Of a stretch of DNA of 9,756 nucleotides, positions 1 to 8,760 are shown piece by piece. Numbering within the stretch: position 1 is the first letter of the stretch; each line of letters begins with the position of its first letter. A program made the translations under genes and the position numbers. The DNA is from Burkholderiales bacterium (GTDB lineage Bacteria; Pseudomonadota; Gammaproteobacteria; Burkholderiales; Usitatibacteraceae). The DNA lies in contig JADGRS010000091.1 in NCBI GenBank assembly GCA_017880705.1, forward strand, positions 1 to 9,756. Direction: 5' to 3'. The notes under the pieces were generated by a model that worked only from the letters and a program-made list of their open reading frames with translations, made no database searches and was not told the DNA's origin.

Positions 1-53
1 ACCGCGTGCTGATGACGCTGAACGGAAAATTCCTGCCGTACAAGACCTATTGA
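1..53 (+). CDS. 3' end of an unidentified plus-strand gene (partial)
   Basis: The frame beginning at base 3 is open from the window edge and ends with TGA at 51-53. It encodes the C-terminal tail RVLMTLNGKFLPYKTY. The mix of hydrophobic and polar residues looks like a genuine protein end, and the stop lies 21 bp from the convergent stop of the Nudix fusion gene, a typical convergent arrangement. Sixteen residues are too few to assign a family, so no function is offered. It could be a chance open frame. Confidence 0.35.
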   Translation, partial: RVLMTLNGKFLPYKTY

Positions 54-74
54 GGCTCCCGCCTCGAGAGAACG

Positions 75-1016
75 CTAGGCTTCGAAGGCGCCGCGGAGCA
101 ACGCCACGCCGTGCGCGCCCCGGCGGCGAGCTTCGCCGAGGTCCGCGCGAGCGAGCCCGCCGATCGCGTAGATCGGCATCGGCCGATCCCGGGCGAGCGC
201 CGCGAATCCGTCCCAGCCCATCGGCGCGGCGCCCGGATGCGAGGCGGTCGCCTTCACCGTGCCGACCACGGCGTAGTCGACACCGATCCTTTCCGCGTGG
301 TCGAGCTCGCGCGCGTCGTGGCACGAGGCGCCCACGAGCGCACCCGCGGGCCGCGATGCCGATTGCATCAGCGCCTGCGACGTGAGATGAACGCCGTCGC
401 ATTGCGGATACGCGCCGCAGTCGCTATTGACGACGACACGCGAGCCGAAGGGCTCCGCGCGCACGAGAGCCCGCGAAAGGACGTGCTGCACCTGCTGCGC
501 GTTGAACGTCTTCTCGCGGACCTGGACGAGCACCTTCTCGCCGATGGCGAGCTCGGCGAGCTTGCGGATCCACGCCTCGATGCCCATCCTCGCGGCGTTC
601 GACACGATCATCACGGCGGGCAGGGCGAGGGCGGCGAGCACCGGCGCATTCGCAGGGAGCATGGGCTCGACGTCCGGAGCGGCGACACGCTGCCACTTGA
701 TGTCCTGGTCCTCCAGGCGCTGCGGCTCGCCATCCCATGCCGTCACCTTGAAGAAATGCAGGCGCACCGTCGCGTGCGTATACGCATACACGCGCGTGAT
801 CCACGGCGTCGCCTCGCGAAGCTCGATGCCCAGCTCCTCGCGCAGCTCGCGCGCGAGCGCCGTTCGCGCGTCCTCGCCCGGCTCGATTTTGCCCCCGGGG
901 AATTCCCAGTAGCCGGGATAGGGCTTGCCCGCGGGACGCTGCGCGAGGAGAAAGGTGCCGTCGGGCCGCTCGATGACCGCCGCGGCGACCTCGGTGAAAC
1001 GGGTGTCAGAGACCAT
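75..1016 (-). CDS. mutT: Nudix hydrolase (MutT-like) fused to a ThiE/TenI-like domain
   Basis: A 313-residue two-domain protein. Residues 8-130 are a MutT-type Nudix domain with a complete Nudix box: G42, E48, R56-E57, E60-E61, G63. The WEFPGGK lead-in is typical of 8-oxo-dGTP diphosphatases, which hydrolyse oxidised dGTP to the monophosphate and so prevent A:T to C:G transversions. Residues about 131-313 match the thiamine-phosphate synthase/TenI barrel (VREK at 167-169, DGVHL at 207-211, S231, AIGG at 284-287). The usual Mg-binding aspartates of ThiE seem to be replaced (S198; A215 region), so this half may not be catalytic. Such fusions are known in beta- and gammaproteobacteria. I chose ATG at 1016; a GTG at 1058, 6 bp after the ATPase stop, would add 14 residues of low-complexity, Arg/Pro-rich sequence unlike the family. 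No Shine-Dalgarno is visible at 1016. The first seven codons lie in a dispersed repeat. Last gene of the secA-side run. Confidence 0.9.
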   Translation of the reverse strand: MVSDTRFTEVAAAVIERPDGTFLLAQRPAGKPYPGYWEFPGGKIEPGEDARTALARELREELGIELREATPWITRVYAYTHATVRLHFFKVTAWDGEPQRLEDQDIKWQRVAAPDVEPMLPANAPVLAALALPAVMIVSNAARMGIEAWIRKLAELAIGEKVLVQVREKTFNAQQVQHVLSRALVRAEPFGSRVVVNSDCGAYPQCDGVHLTSQALMQSASRPAGALVGASCHDARELDHAERIGVDYAVVGTVKATASHPGAAPMGWDGFAALARDRPMPIYAIGGLARADLGEARRRGAHGVALLRGAFEA

Positions 1017-1022
1017 TTTTCG
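997..1022 (+). repeat. Dispersed repeat arm overlapping the Nudix gene start
   Basis: Bases 1002-1015 read GGTGTCAGAGACCA, identical to both arms of the hairpin at 8710-8756. The match continues inward: 1002-1022 agrees at 20 of 21 positions with the reverse complement of the right arm there, and outward the flank AAAC at 997-1000 matches the GTTT flank of that arm. On the minus strand this arm contains the ATG of the Nudix gene and its codons for VSDTRF. The identity is seen directly; its origin as an inserted element is inferred. Confidence 0.75.
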
Positions 1023-1045
1023 GGGCGGCGGCGCGGACCGGACCT

Positions 1046-1064
1046 TGGCTCGCGACACCGGTTT
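1046..1064 (-). repeat. Decayed partner arm of the repeat
   Basis: The plus strand reads TGGCTCGCGACACCGGTTT here. The outer 11 bases (GACACCGGTTT, 1054-1064) match GACACCAGTTT at 8751-8761 in 10 of 11 positions, and the innermost TGG is also kept, but the middle five bases have diverged. It faces the intact arm at 997-1015 symmetrically, AAAC opposite GTTT, so the pair may be the remains of one inverted-repeat element spanning 997-1064, abutting the ATPase stop codon at 1065-1067. Chance similarity in GC-rich DNA remains possible. Confidence 0.4.
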
Positions 1065-1925
1065 CTATTTTTTCTTGCGGCCTACCCAGTCGCGCGCGAA
1101 CTGCCACGCGACACGGCCGCTGCGCGAGCCGCGCTCGAGCGCCCAAAGGAGCGCTGCCTTGCGCGACGCGTCGTCGGGCTTGCCGCCGAGCGTCTCGACC
1201 CAATGGTCGGCGATCTCTAGGTACTGGTCCTGGTCGAAGGGATAGAACGAGAGCCACAATCCGAAGCGCTCGGAGAGCGAGATCTTTTCCTCCGTCGTCT
1301 CGCCGGGATGGATCTCGCCGTCGACGTGCCTCGCCTCGAGATTCTCTCCCATGAATTCCGGCATGAGATGCCGGCGATTGGAGGTCGCGTAGATCAGCAC
1401 GTTCTCGGCGGAGCCCGCGATCGAGCCGTCGAGCGCGACCTTCAGCGACTTGAATCCCGCGTCGGAAGCCTCGAACGAGAGATCGTCGCAGAACACCACG
1501 AAGCGCTCCTTGCGGTGGCCGACCATGTCGACGATGTCGGGAAGGTCCACCAAGTCGCGCTTGTCCACCTCGATCAGGCGCAATCCCCGGGACGAGAACT
1601 CGTTCAACGCCGCCTTCACGAGCGAGCTCTTGCCCGTGCCGCGCGCGCCGGTGAGGAGCACGTTGTTGGCGGGGCGCCCGGCGACGAACTGGGCGGTGTT
1701 GTCGCGAAGCCGGCGCTTCTGCTCGTCGATGTCCTTGAGGTCCGAGAAGCGAATGGCATGCGGATGGCGCACCGCCTCGAGGTAGCCGCCGCGCGCGTTC
1801 TTGCGCCAGCGATACGCGGCTCCGGCCTTCCAGTCGGGCTCGCCCGGCGATGCGGGCAGCAGGCGCTCGACGCGAGCGAGAAACGCGTCGAGGCGCTCGG
1901 CGATGCGCTTCCAGTCGTCCGTCAT
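1065..1925 (-). CDS. DUF815 family AAA+ ATP-binding protein
   Basis: A 286-residue protein with a P-loop ATPase core of the DUF815 (PF05673) type. The Walker A motif GARGTGKS is at 93-100, Walker B (VVFCDD, acidic D147-D148) at 143-148, and a sensor-1-like segment ATSNRR at 180-185. The N-terminal about 90 residues are helical and charged; the C-terminal segment from about 225 (FYPFDQDQYL to RSGRVAWQFARDW) is a helical lid region typical of the family. No signal peptide or membrane segment is seen, so it is probably cytoplasmic. Its physiological role and substrate are not established. ATG at 1925 overlaps the methyltransferase stop in an ATGA, suggesting translational coupling; no separate Shine-Dalgarno is evident. 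A longer open frame runs upstream to 2480 but is antisense-like, Arg-rich sequence across the methyltransferase and was excluded. Genes of this family commonly lie between argJ and the Nudix gene in Betaproteobacteria. Confidence 0.9.
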   Translation of the reverse strand: MTDDWKRIAERLDAFLARVERLLPASPGEPDWKAGAAYRWRKNARGGYLEAVRHPHAIRFSDLKDIDEQKRRLRDNTAQFVAGRPANNVLLTGARGTGKSSLVKAALNEFSSRGLRLIEVDKRDLVDLPDIVDMVGHRKERFVVFCDDLSFEASDAGFKSLKVALDGSIAGSAENVLIYATSNRRHLMPEFMGENLEARHVDGEIHPGETTEEKISLSERFGLWLSFYPFDQDQYLEIADHWVETLGGKPDDASRKAALLWALERGSRSGRVAWQFARDWVGRKKK

Positions 1926-2587
1926 TTCAGCGTGAACACCAGCAGCCAGTAGTAGTTGAGCGATTCGAGATGCGCCTCGCGCGCGATCGGCGCGACCGCG
2001 GCCCTCAGCTCCTCGGGCGTGGGGAAGTTCTTGAGGACCTCGTATTCCTCGCCGCTGCGGACCGTGCGCTTCTGGTAGGTGTTGCCCTCGGCATCGTGCC
2101 GCGAGATCGCCGTGGAGCTTCCTTCCACGTAGGTATTGTCGAGGATGCCGACGCGCGCGCCCGGCTCGAGGCGCGTCGCGAGGCCGGCGACGAAGCGCTC
2201 GATGCCGCTCCTCTTCACGTGCGACCACCAGAAGCCCGCGAACGCCGCGTCGCACCCGCCCGGCACGCCCTCGAGCGTCACCGCGTCGGCCTTGAAGAAT
2301 TCGACGCGATCCCCGGGAATGGCCTTTTCGCGCGCGATTTCGAGCACCGCCTCGTTGATGTCGCACGCGAGGACCTTCTTCGCGCTCTTCGCGATGTATT
2401 GCGTCCAGTATCCCGTGCCGCACGCGACCTCGAGCACGGTGCGGTTCCTGAACAGCGCCGGGATGCGGCCGCGAAGCCACTCCAGCTCGTCCTGCCGCTC
2501 GGCCTTCTCGTAGACCTGCTCGTATTCGGACGCGCGCCTGGCGTAGTACTTCTCGAGCTGCGGGGCGTTGCTGCGCGGATCGGCCAT
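1922..2587 (-). CDS. Class I SAM-dependent methyltransferase
   Basis: A 221-residue protein with a Rossmann-type methyltransferase core. Motif I is VLEVACGTGYW (51-61), the SAM-binding glycine loop; the next strand ends in the acidic residue D76 of VLACDIN, expected to bind the ribose; FFKADAV (97-103) and FAGFWWSHV (116-124) correspond to motifs II and post-II, and LEPGARVGILDN (140-151) to motif III. A helical N-terminal cap (YYARRASEYEQVYE) precedes it. No transmembrane segment is seen, so it is probably a soluble small-molecule or protein methylase; the substrate cannot be read from sequence. ATG at 2587 follows a good Shine-Dalgarno and lies 20 bp downstream of the argJ stop; the gene ends in an ATGA overlap with the DUF815 ATPase. 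It is cotranscribed in all likelihood with argJ and the ATPase, but it is not a member of the gene order I usually expect here. Confidence 0.88.
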   Translation of the reverse strand: MADPRSNAPQLEKYYARRASEYEQVYEKAERQDELEWLRGRIPALFRNRTVLEVACGTGYWTQYIAKSAKKVLACDINEAVLEIAREKAIPGDRVEFFKADAVTLEGVPGGCDAAFAGFWWSHVKRSGIERFVAGLATRLEPGARVGILDNTYVEGSSTAISRHDAEGNTYQKRTVRSGEEYEVLKNFPTPEELRAAVAPIAREAHLESLNYYWLLVFTLK

Positions 2588-2592
2588 CGGTG

Positions 2593-2598
2593 CTCCCC
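2593..2598 (-). promoter_or_regulatory. Shine-Dalgarno site of the methyltransferase gene
   Basis: The minus strand reads GGGGAG five bases before the ATG at 2587. It is the clearest ribosome binding site in the run and fixes the start codon, because it sits in the 20-bp gap after the argJ stop. Confidence 0.7.
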
Positions 2599-2607
2599 TG
2601 CCGGCTG

Positions 2608-3837
2608 TCAGCTTCGGTAGTCGGCGTTGATCTTCACGTAGTCGTAGGAGAGATCGCAGGTCCACACGGTCGCGGCTTCGATGCCGCGCCCGAGCCTCAC
2701 GGTCATGGAGATCTCGCTTTGCTTCATGACGCGCTTGCCCTCCTCCTCCGCGTAGCCCGCCGCGCGCGCGCCATCCTCCACGACGGTCACGCCGCCCAGC
2801 TCGAGGCCCACGAGCGAGGGCTCGAGATCGGCGATCCCGGAATTGCCGATCGCGGCGAGGATGCGGCCGAGATTCGGGTCGGAGGCGAAGAACGCGGTCT
2901 TCACGAGCGGCGAGTGCGCGATCGCCTTGCCGACGCGCACGCATTCCTCGCGCGTGGCGCCCTCCTCGACATTGATCGTGATGAACTTGGTGGCGCCCTC
3001 TCCATCGCGGACGATCGCCTGCGCGAGAAGCTGCGCGACCTCGCACACGGTGACGGCGAGCTTTCCGAATTCGGCCGTTCCCTCGCCCACGATCTCGGGA
3101 TTGCCCGCGCGCCCCGTCGCCGCGAGCACCAGCGTGTCGTTGGTCGAGGTGTCGCCGTCGACGGTGATCACGTTGAACGACTCCGCCGTCGCCTGCCGCG
3201 CGAGATACTTCAGCGCATCGACGCCGACGGCCGCGTCGGTCGCGATGATGCCGAGCATCGTCGCCATGTTGGGCTGGATCATTCCCGCGCCCTTGGAAAT
3301 GCCCGTTACGGTGATCGTGCAGCCGTCGATCACCACCTGGCGCGACACCGCCTTCGGCACCGTGTCGGTCGTCATGATCGCTTCGGCCGCCGACGCCCAG
3401 TTGCTCGCCGCCAGATCCTTCACGCAATCGGGCAATCCCGCCTTGATGCGATCGACGGGAAGGTGCTCCATGATCACGCCGGTCGACAAGGGAAGGACCT
3501 GCGAATTCTCGAGATCGAGGAGACTCGCCACCGCCACGCACGTCGCGCGCGCGTTCGCGATGCCCGCGGCGCCGGTTCCCGCGTTGGCCACGCCCGTGTT
3601 CACGACGATCGCGCGGATCGGGTCCCTGTCGGCGAGATTCTCGCGACAGACGATGACAGGCGCGGCGGCGAAACGGTTGCGCGTGAAGACCGCCGCCACG
3701 CGGCTGCCCTCGTCGAAGGCGACGAGAAGGAGATCCTTGCGATCGGGCTTGCGAATGCCCGCCCGCGCGACGCCGAGCCTCACGCCCGAGATGCTGAGCA
3801 GGTTTTCAGGGCGCGGCGCCTCGAGATTGACGGCCAT
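2608..3837 (-). CDS. argJ: Bifunctional ornithine acetyltransferase / N-acetylglutamate synthase ArgJ
   Basis: A 409-residue protein of normal length for ArgJ. It transfers the acetyl group from N-acetylornithine to glutamate (and in bifunctional forms uses acetyl-CoA), closing the cyclic route of arginine biosynthesis in the cytoplasm. Family motifs are seen in order: [10 protein letters not shown] (80-89), STGVI with oxyanion-hole T119-G120, [10 protein letters not shown] (153-162), and [14 protein letters not shown] (182-195), where the precursor self-cleaves between A192 and the nucleophile T193 to give alpha and beta chains. The C terminus [10 protein letters not shown] is characteristic. 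In the first motif the family usually has N-S-G-N-A-N-A-C-T-G, so T, V and G are local deviations. Whether this copy also acts as N-acetylglutamate synthase cannot be told from the sequence. ATG at 3837 lies 28 bp after the acetyltransferase stop; no strong Shine-Dalgarno is visible. Confidence 0.97.
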   Translation of the reverse strand: MAVNLEAPRPENLLSISGVRLGVARAGIRKPDRKDLLLVAFDEGSRVAAVFTRNRFAAAPVIVCRENLADRDPIRAIVVNTGVANAGTGAAGIANARATCVAVASLLDLENSQVLPLSTGVIMEHLPVDRIKAGLPDCVKDLAASNWASAAEAIMTTDTVPKAVSRQVVIDGCTITVTGISKGAGMIQPNMATMLGIIATDAAVGVDALKYLARQATAESFNVITVDGDTSTNDTLVLAATGRAGNPEIVGEGTAEFGKLAVTVCEVAQLLAQAIVRDGEGATKFITINVEEGATREECVRVGKAIAHSPLVKTAFFASDPNLGRILAAIGNSGIADLEPSLVGLELGGVTVVEDGARAAGYAEEEGKRVMKQSEISMTVRLGRGIEAATVWTCDLSYDYVKINADYRS

Positions 3838-3865
3838 TCTTGTTGTGTCCGGAGAAACCGGGATT

Positions 3866-4381
3866 TTACACGGGGGGGGTCTTGGGCTTCACCCGCGCCA
3901 TCGAGTGGCTGTCGACGTAGCGCCCCCCGCGCAGCGCATAGGATTTGTGCGTGCCCTCGACGACGAACCCGAACTTGCGGTACAGGGCGAGCGCGCGCTC
4001 GTTGTCGGTGTACACCGTAAGCTCGATCCGGAACACGTTCAGCCAGCCGTCGGCGAGTGTGGTGAGGGCCCGCATAAGCGCGGTGCCGACCCCTTTCCCC
4101 TGCCACTCCTGCCTTACCGCCATGCCGAGATGCATGGCGTGGGCGCGGCGCGGAGACTTGCCGGCCGCGTGAAGGCCGGCGTTGCCGACGACCTGGCCAT
4201 CGACGAGCGCCACGAGCATGAAGTCGCCTTCGGGCATTTCGGCGAGTCGTTTGCGCCAGACCTCGCGCGAGGCGAACGGCGGTTGCAGCGTGCCCGAATA
4301 GGCCGATTCGTCCTGGAAGGTGCGCCAGACCCCCTCGTAGTCCTCGGGCTCCGCGCGTCGCACGACGATACCGACGCCCAC
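3866..4381 (-). CDS. GNAT family N-acetyltransferase, YhhY/AaaT-like
   Basis: A 171-residue GNAT-fold acetyltransferase. The acetyl-CoA pyrophosphate-binding motif Q-x-x-G-x-G is at 94-99 (QGKGVG), followed by [39 protein letters not shown] and the terminal [24 protein letters not shown]. From memory the order and wording of these segments closely resemble E. coli YhhY (AaaT), reported to acetylate free amino acids such as phenylalanine and methionine; substrate here is inference. GTG at 4381 begins one base after the secA TGA, so translation is probably coupled to secA; a purine stretch GGAAAG lies inside the secA end about 11 bases upstream. A second GTG six codons on would also be possible. 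The 3' end contains a run of eight C on the coding strand, encoding the TPP near the C terminus; slippage there would change only the last residues. Confidence 0.88.
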   Translation of the reverse strand: MGVGIVVRRAEPEDYEGVWRTFQDESAYSGTLQPPFASREVWRKRLAEMPEGDFMLVALVDGQVVGNAGLHAAGKSPRRAHAMHLGMAVRQEWQGKGVGTALMRALTTLADGWLNVFRIELTVYTDNERALALYRKFGFVVEGTHKSYALRGGRYVDSHSMARVKPKTPPV

Positions 4382-4382
4382 C

Positions 4383-7160
<2,778 letters not shown>

Positions 7161-7184
7161 GAGGGAGTGAGAGTCGGAAATGCG

Positions 7185-7207
7185 AAAACCGGCCCGAGAA
7201 GGGCCGG
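7185..7207 (-). terminator. GC-rich hairpin with short U-tract between the M23 gene and secA
   Basis: On the minus strand a perfect 7-bp stem CCGGCCC/GGGCCGG with a 5-base loop is followed directly by TTTT. This is an intrinsic terminator shape placed 61 bp after the M23 peptidase stop. The U-tract is short, so it may be leaky. It lies only 25 bp before the secA start codon and just after a TATAAT box, so it could instead be a 5' stem-loop or attenuator in the secA leader. Confidence 0.6.
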
Positions 7208-7216
7208 CAAACGTGA

Positions 7217-7222
7217 ATTATA
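7217..7222 (-). promoter_or_regulatory. secA: Candidate -10 box of a secA promoter
   Basis: The minus strand carries a perfect TATAAT in the 107-bp gap between the M23 gene and secA, in otherwise GC-rich DNA. Transcription would begin near 7208-7211 and give a leader of about 50 bases opening with the hairpin. No good -35 hexamer sits 16-18 bp upstream; a TTGACC at 7250-7255 is 27 bp away, too far for sigma-70. Confidence 0.4.
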
Positions 7223-7267
7223 GAGGAAAGATGGGGCCGGACCGGCGCAGGTCAAGCCCCGGCGCGG

Positions 7268-8221
7268 CTAGTGCGGGTTGTTCGAGACGTTGAGGAGGAC
7301 GTCGTTCTTGCCGAGCGCCAGGAACTTGTTGGGGTTCAACGGGATGCCGTTCTCGCGCACTTCGAAATGCAGGTGCGGCCCCGTGACGCGCCCGGTGGCG
7401 CCGACAAGCGCGATCTTCTGGCCCTTCATGACGACGTCGCCCACCTTCACAAGGCTCTTCGACAGGTGCGCATAGCGCGACGTGAGTCCGTTGTCGTGAT
7501 CGACGTCGACGATGTTGCCGTACTCGGGCACGAACGCCACGGTCGACACCACGCCGCCCGCCGCCGCCATCACCTGGGTTCCCGGCGACGCAATGATGTC
7601 CACGCCGGTGTGGAAGGTCGAGCGACCGGTGATCGGATCGAGGCGATAGCCGTAGTTGGACGAGTAGTAGCCCCCTTCCACCGGCATCGTCGTGGGGATG
7701 GTCTTGCGCGCGAGGCGATCGTCCATCAGGAAGGAATCGAGCACCCCGAGCTTGTCGCTGCGGTCGTCGAGGACGCGGGAAATCTCGGCGAGCATCTGGT
7801 TGAACTCGGTGACCGAAAGGTCGTGCCCGCCGAGCACCGGCGCGGGACCGCCCTGGCCAGGCTTCTCGTCGAAGCGGAATTCCTCGCGCTTGATGCCCGC
7901 CGCCTTCGCGAGGCGCTCGCCGAACGCGTCGAGGCGCATGATGCGTGCCTGGAGCTCGCCCACTTTCACCGCGAGCGAGCTCAGGTTGTCCTGCATCTCG
8001 GCTTCCGACTTCTTCACCTCGTCTTCATGCAGCGAGGCGAGCAGCGCGCGCAGGTACGGATTGCGAAGGTCGACGGCGAATTTCATGGTGACCACGTAGG
8101 TCGCCATGGCGAGGATGAATCCGGACAGCAGGATCCCGAATGCGATCAGGAACACCTGCGTCTGCGAAAGCGCGACCGAGCGGCTCTTCGCGAGACTGTC
8201 CGAAACGAGAATAATGTTCAA
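7268..8221 (-). CDS. Membrane-anchored M23 family metallopeptidase
   Basis: A 317-residue envelope peptidase. A short basic N terminus is followed by one transmembrane helix at about 22-46 (VFLIAFGILLSGFILAMATYVVTM), so the protein is probably an inner-membrane anchor with its bulk in the periplasm. Residues about 68-110 are charged and helical, a likely coiled coil. The LytM domain occupies about 180-305, with zinc ligands H204 and D208 (HTGVD) and H285 of HLHFEV, and catalytic-site H252 and H283. All are intact, so it should be an active endopeptidase cutting peptide cross-links in murein, unlike degenerate EnvC/NlpD activators. The start is TTG at 8221, chosen because AGGGAG lies six bases upstream and the N terminus MNIILVSDSLAKSRS fits relatives. 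It is divergent from dciA, 21 bp away, and followed by a terminator-like hairpin before secA. Confidence 0.93.
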   Translation of the reverse strand: MNIILVSDSLAKSRSVALSQTQVFLIAFGILLSGFILAMATYVVTMKFAVDLRNPYLRALLASLHEDEVKKSEAEMQDNLSSLAVKVGELQARIMRLDAFGERLAKAAGIKREEFRFDEKPGQGGPAPVLGGHDLSVTEFNQMLAEISRVLDDRSDKLGVLDSFLMDDRLARKTIPTTMPVEGGYYSSNYGYRLDPITGRSTFHTGVDIIASPGTQVMAAAGGVVSTVAFVPEYGNIVDVDHDNGLTSRYAHLSKSLVKVGDVVMKGQKIALVGATGRVTGPHLHFEVRENGIPLNPNKFLALGKNDVLLNVSNNPH

Positions 8222-8227
8222 TCGACT

Positions 8228-8233
8228 CTCCCT
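8228..8233 (-). promoter_or_regulatory. Shine-Dalgarno site supporting the TTG start of the M23 gene
   Basis: The minus strand reads AGGGAG six bases before TTG at 8221. It lies inside the 21-bp gap to the divergent dciA start, and no ATG in this frame is available nearby, so it decides the start codon. Confidence 0.7.
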
Positions 8234-8242
8234 TCGTTCCCC

Positions 8243-8710
8243 ATGGCCACCGAATCCGTCTCACGACTCCTCGACGAAAACGCCGACCTCAAGCCGCTGG
8301 CAACGCGGCTCGCTTACATCAAGCGCCTGCAGCGGCGCTATCGAAGTCTTGCACCCGAGCGCCTCGCCGAAGCAAGCCGCGTGTGCGCCATTGACGGAAC
8401 GACTGTTGTGATTTGCGCGTCGAGCGGGCCGGTTGCGGCGGCTTTGCGCCATCTCGCACCGAGGCTGCTCGAGGGGTTGCGCGATCTCGCGCGGAAAACC
8501 TCAAAACATTCAAGGGATCAGGAGCTTACTTCAATTCGCATCGAAGTTCAAGTTGACATCCCGAAACCTCCGGCGAAAAAAATATCGCGCTCGCCGATGC
8601 CGGTCGAGCAATTGGCGCAGCTCGCCGGCCGACTCGCTGATTCGCCGCTGAAGGATGCGCTCGTACGCATCGCCCAGCCCGACCAGACCAAGAGAACCCG
8701 CTCGAAGTAG
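8243..8710 (+). CDS. dciA: DUF721 / DciA family protein
   Basis: A 155-residue basic protein of the DUF721 family, whose founding role (DciA) is to help load the replicative helicase DnaB at the origin in bacteria lacking DnaC. The N-terminal about 85 residues carry the family's KH-like region (LAYIKRLQRRYRSLAPERLAEASRV, then TTVVICASSGPVAAALRHLAPRLLEGLRDL). The rest is a Lys/Pro-rich linker and a short helix (PVEQLAQLAGRLADSPLKDALVRIA), consistent with the disordered DnaB-contacting tail. The family's position beside the M23 gene and lpxC in Betaproteobacteria supports the call. ATG at 8243 is preceded by pyrimidine-rich DNA without a Shine-Dalgarno. The frame is open further upstream to 7271, but that is antisense to the M23 gene. 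Local base composition in the linker (8505-8585) is AT-richer than its neighbours. Its TAG provides the first base of the downstream repeat. Confidence 0.85.
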   Translation: MATESVSRLLDENADLKPLATRLAYIKRLQRRYRSLAPERLAEASRVCAIDGTTVVICASSGPVAAALRHLAPRLLEGLRDLARKTSKHSRDQELTSIRIEVQVDIPKPPAKKISRSPMPVEQLAQLAGRLADSPLKDALVRIAQPDQTKRTRSK

Positions 8711-8756
8711 GTGTCAGAGACCAGTTTTCATCCAGCGAAAATTGGTCTCTGACACC
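8710..8756. repeat. Inverted-repeat hairpin between convergent dciA and lpxC
   Basis: The arms 8710-8729 and 8737-8756 are 20 bp each and complementary except for one G-T pair, with a 7-base loop (ATCCAGC). The outer 14 bases are perfect: GGTGTCAGAGACCA against TGGTCTCTGACACC. The element fills the 50 bp between the two stop codons and is followed on the plus strand by AGTTTTA, so it may terminate dciA transcripts and block read-through from both sides. The same 14-mer occurs at 1002-1015, so this is a dispersed element rather than a private terminator. I cannot place it in a named repeat family. Confidence 0.85.
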
Positions 8757-8760
8757 AGTT

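Noticed and set aside
1017..1058. GTG at 1058 as the Nudix gene start
   Set aside because: It would add an Arg/Pro-rich stretch not expected in the family; ATG at 1016 is closer to the domain boundary. The short 6-bp gap to the ATPase stop keeps it possible.
1926..2480. N-terminal extension of the DUF815 ATPase frame
   Set aside because: It runs across the methyltransferase gene in another frame; the ATGA overlap start at 1925 gives a normal protein.
2590..4020. Plus-strand 476-residue open frame opposite argJ
   Set aside because: Antisense to a well-supported argJ, with low-complexity Arg/His/Asp-rich translation and no plausible start context.
7250..7255. TTGACC as the -35 of the secA promoter
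   Set aside because: The spacer to TATAAT is 27 bp, well beyond what sigma-70 tolerates.
7271..8242. Upstream open extension of the dciA frame
   Set aside because: It is antisense to the M23 gene and resembles shadow sequence; family similarity begins at the ATG at 8243.
8576..8582. Run of seven A in dciA as a programmed frameshift site
   Set aside because: The frame is continuous through it to a normal C terminus, and no stimulatory structure or conserved alternative frame is seen.
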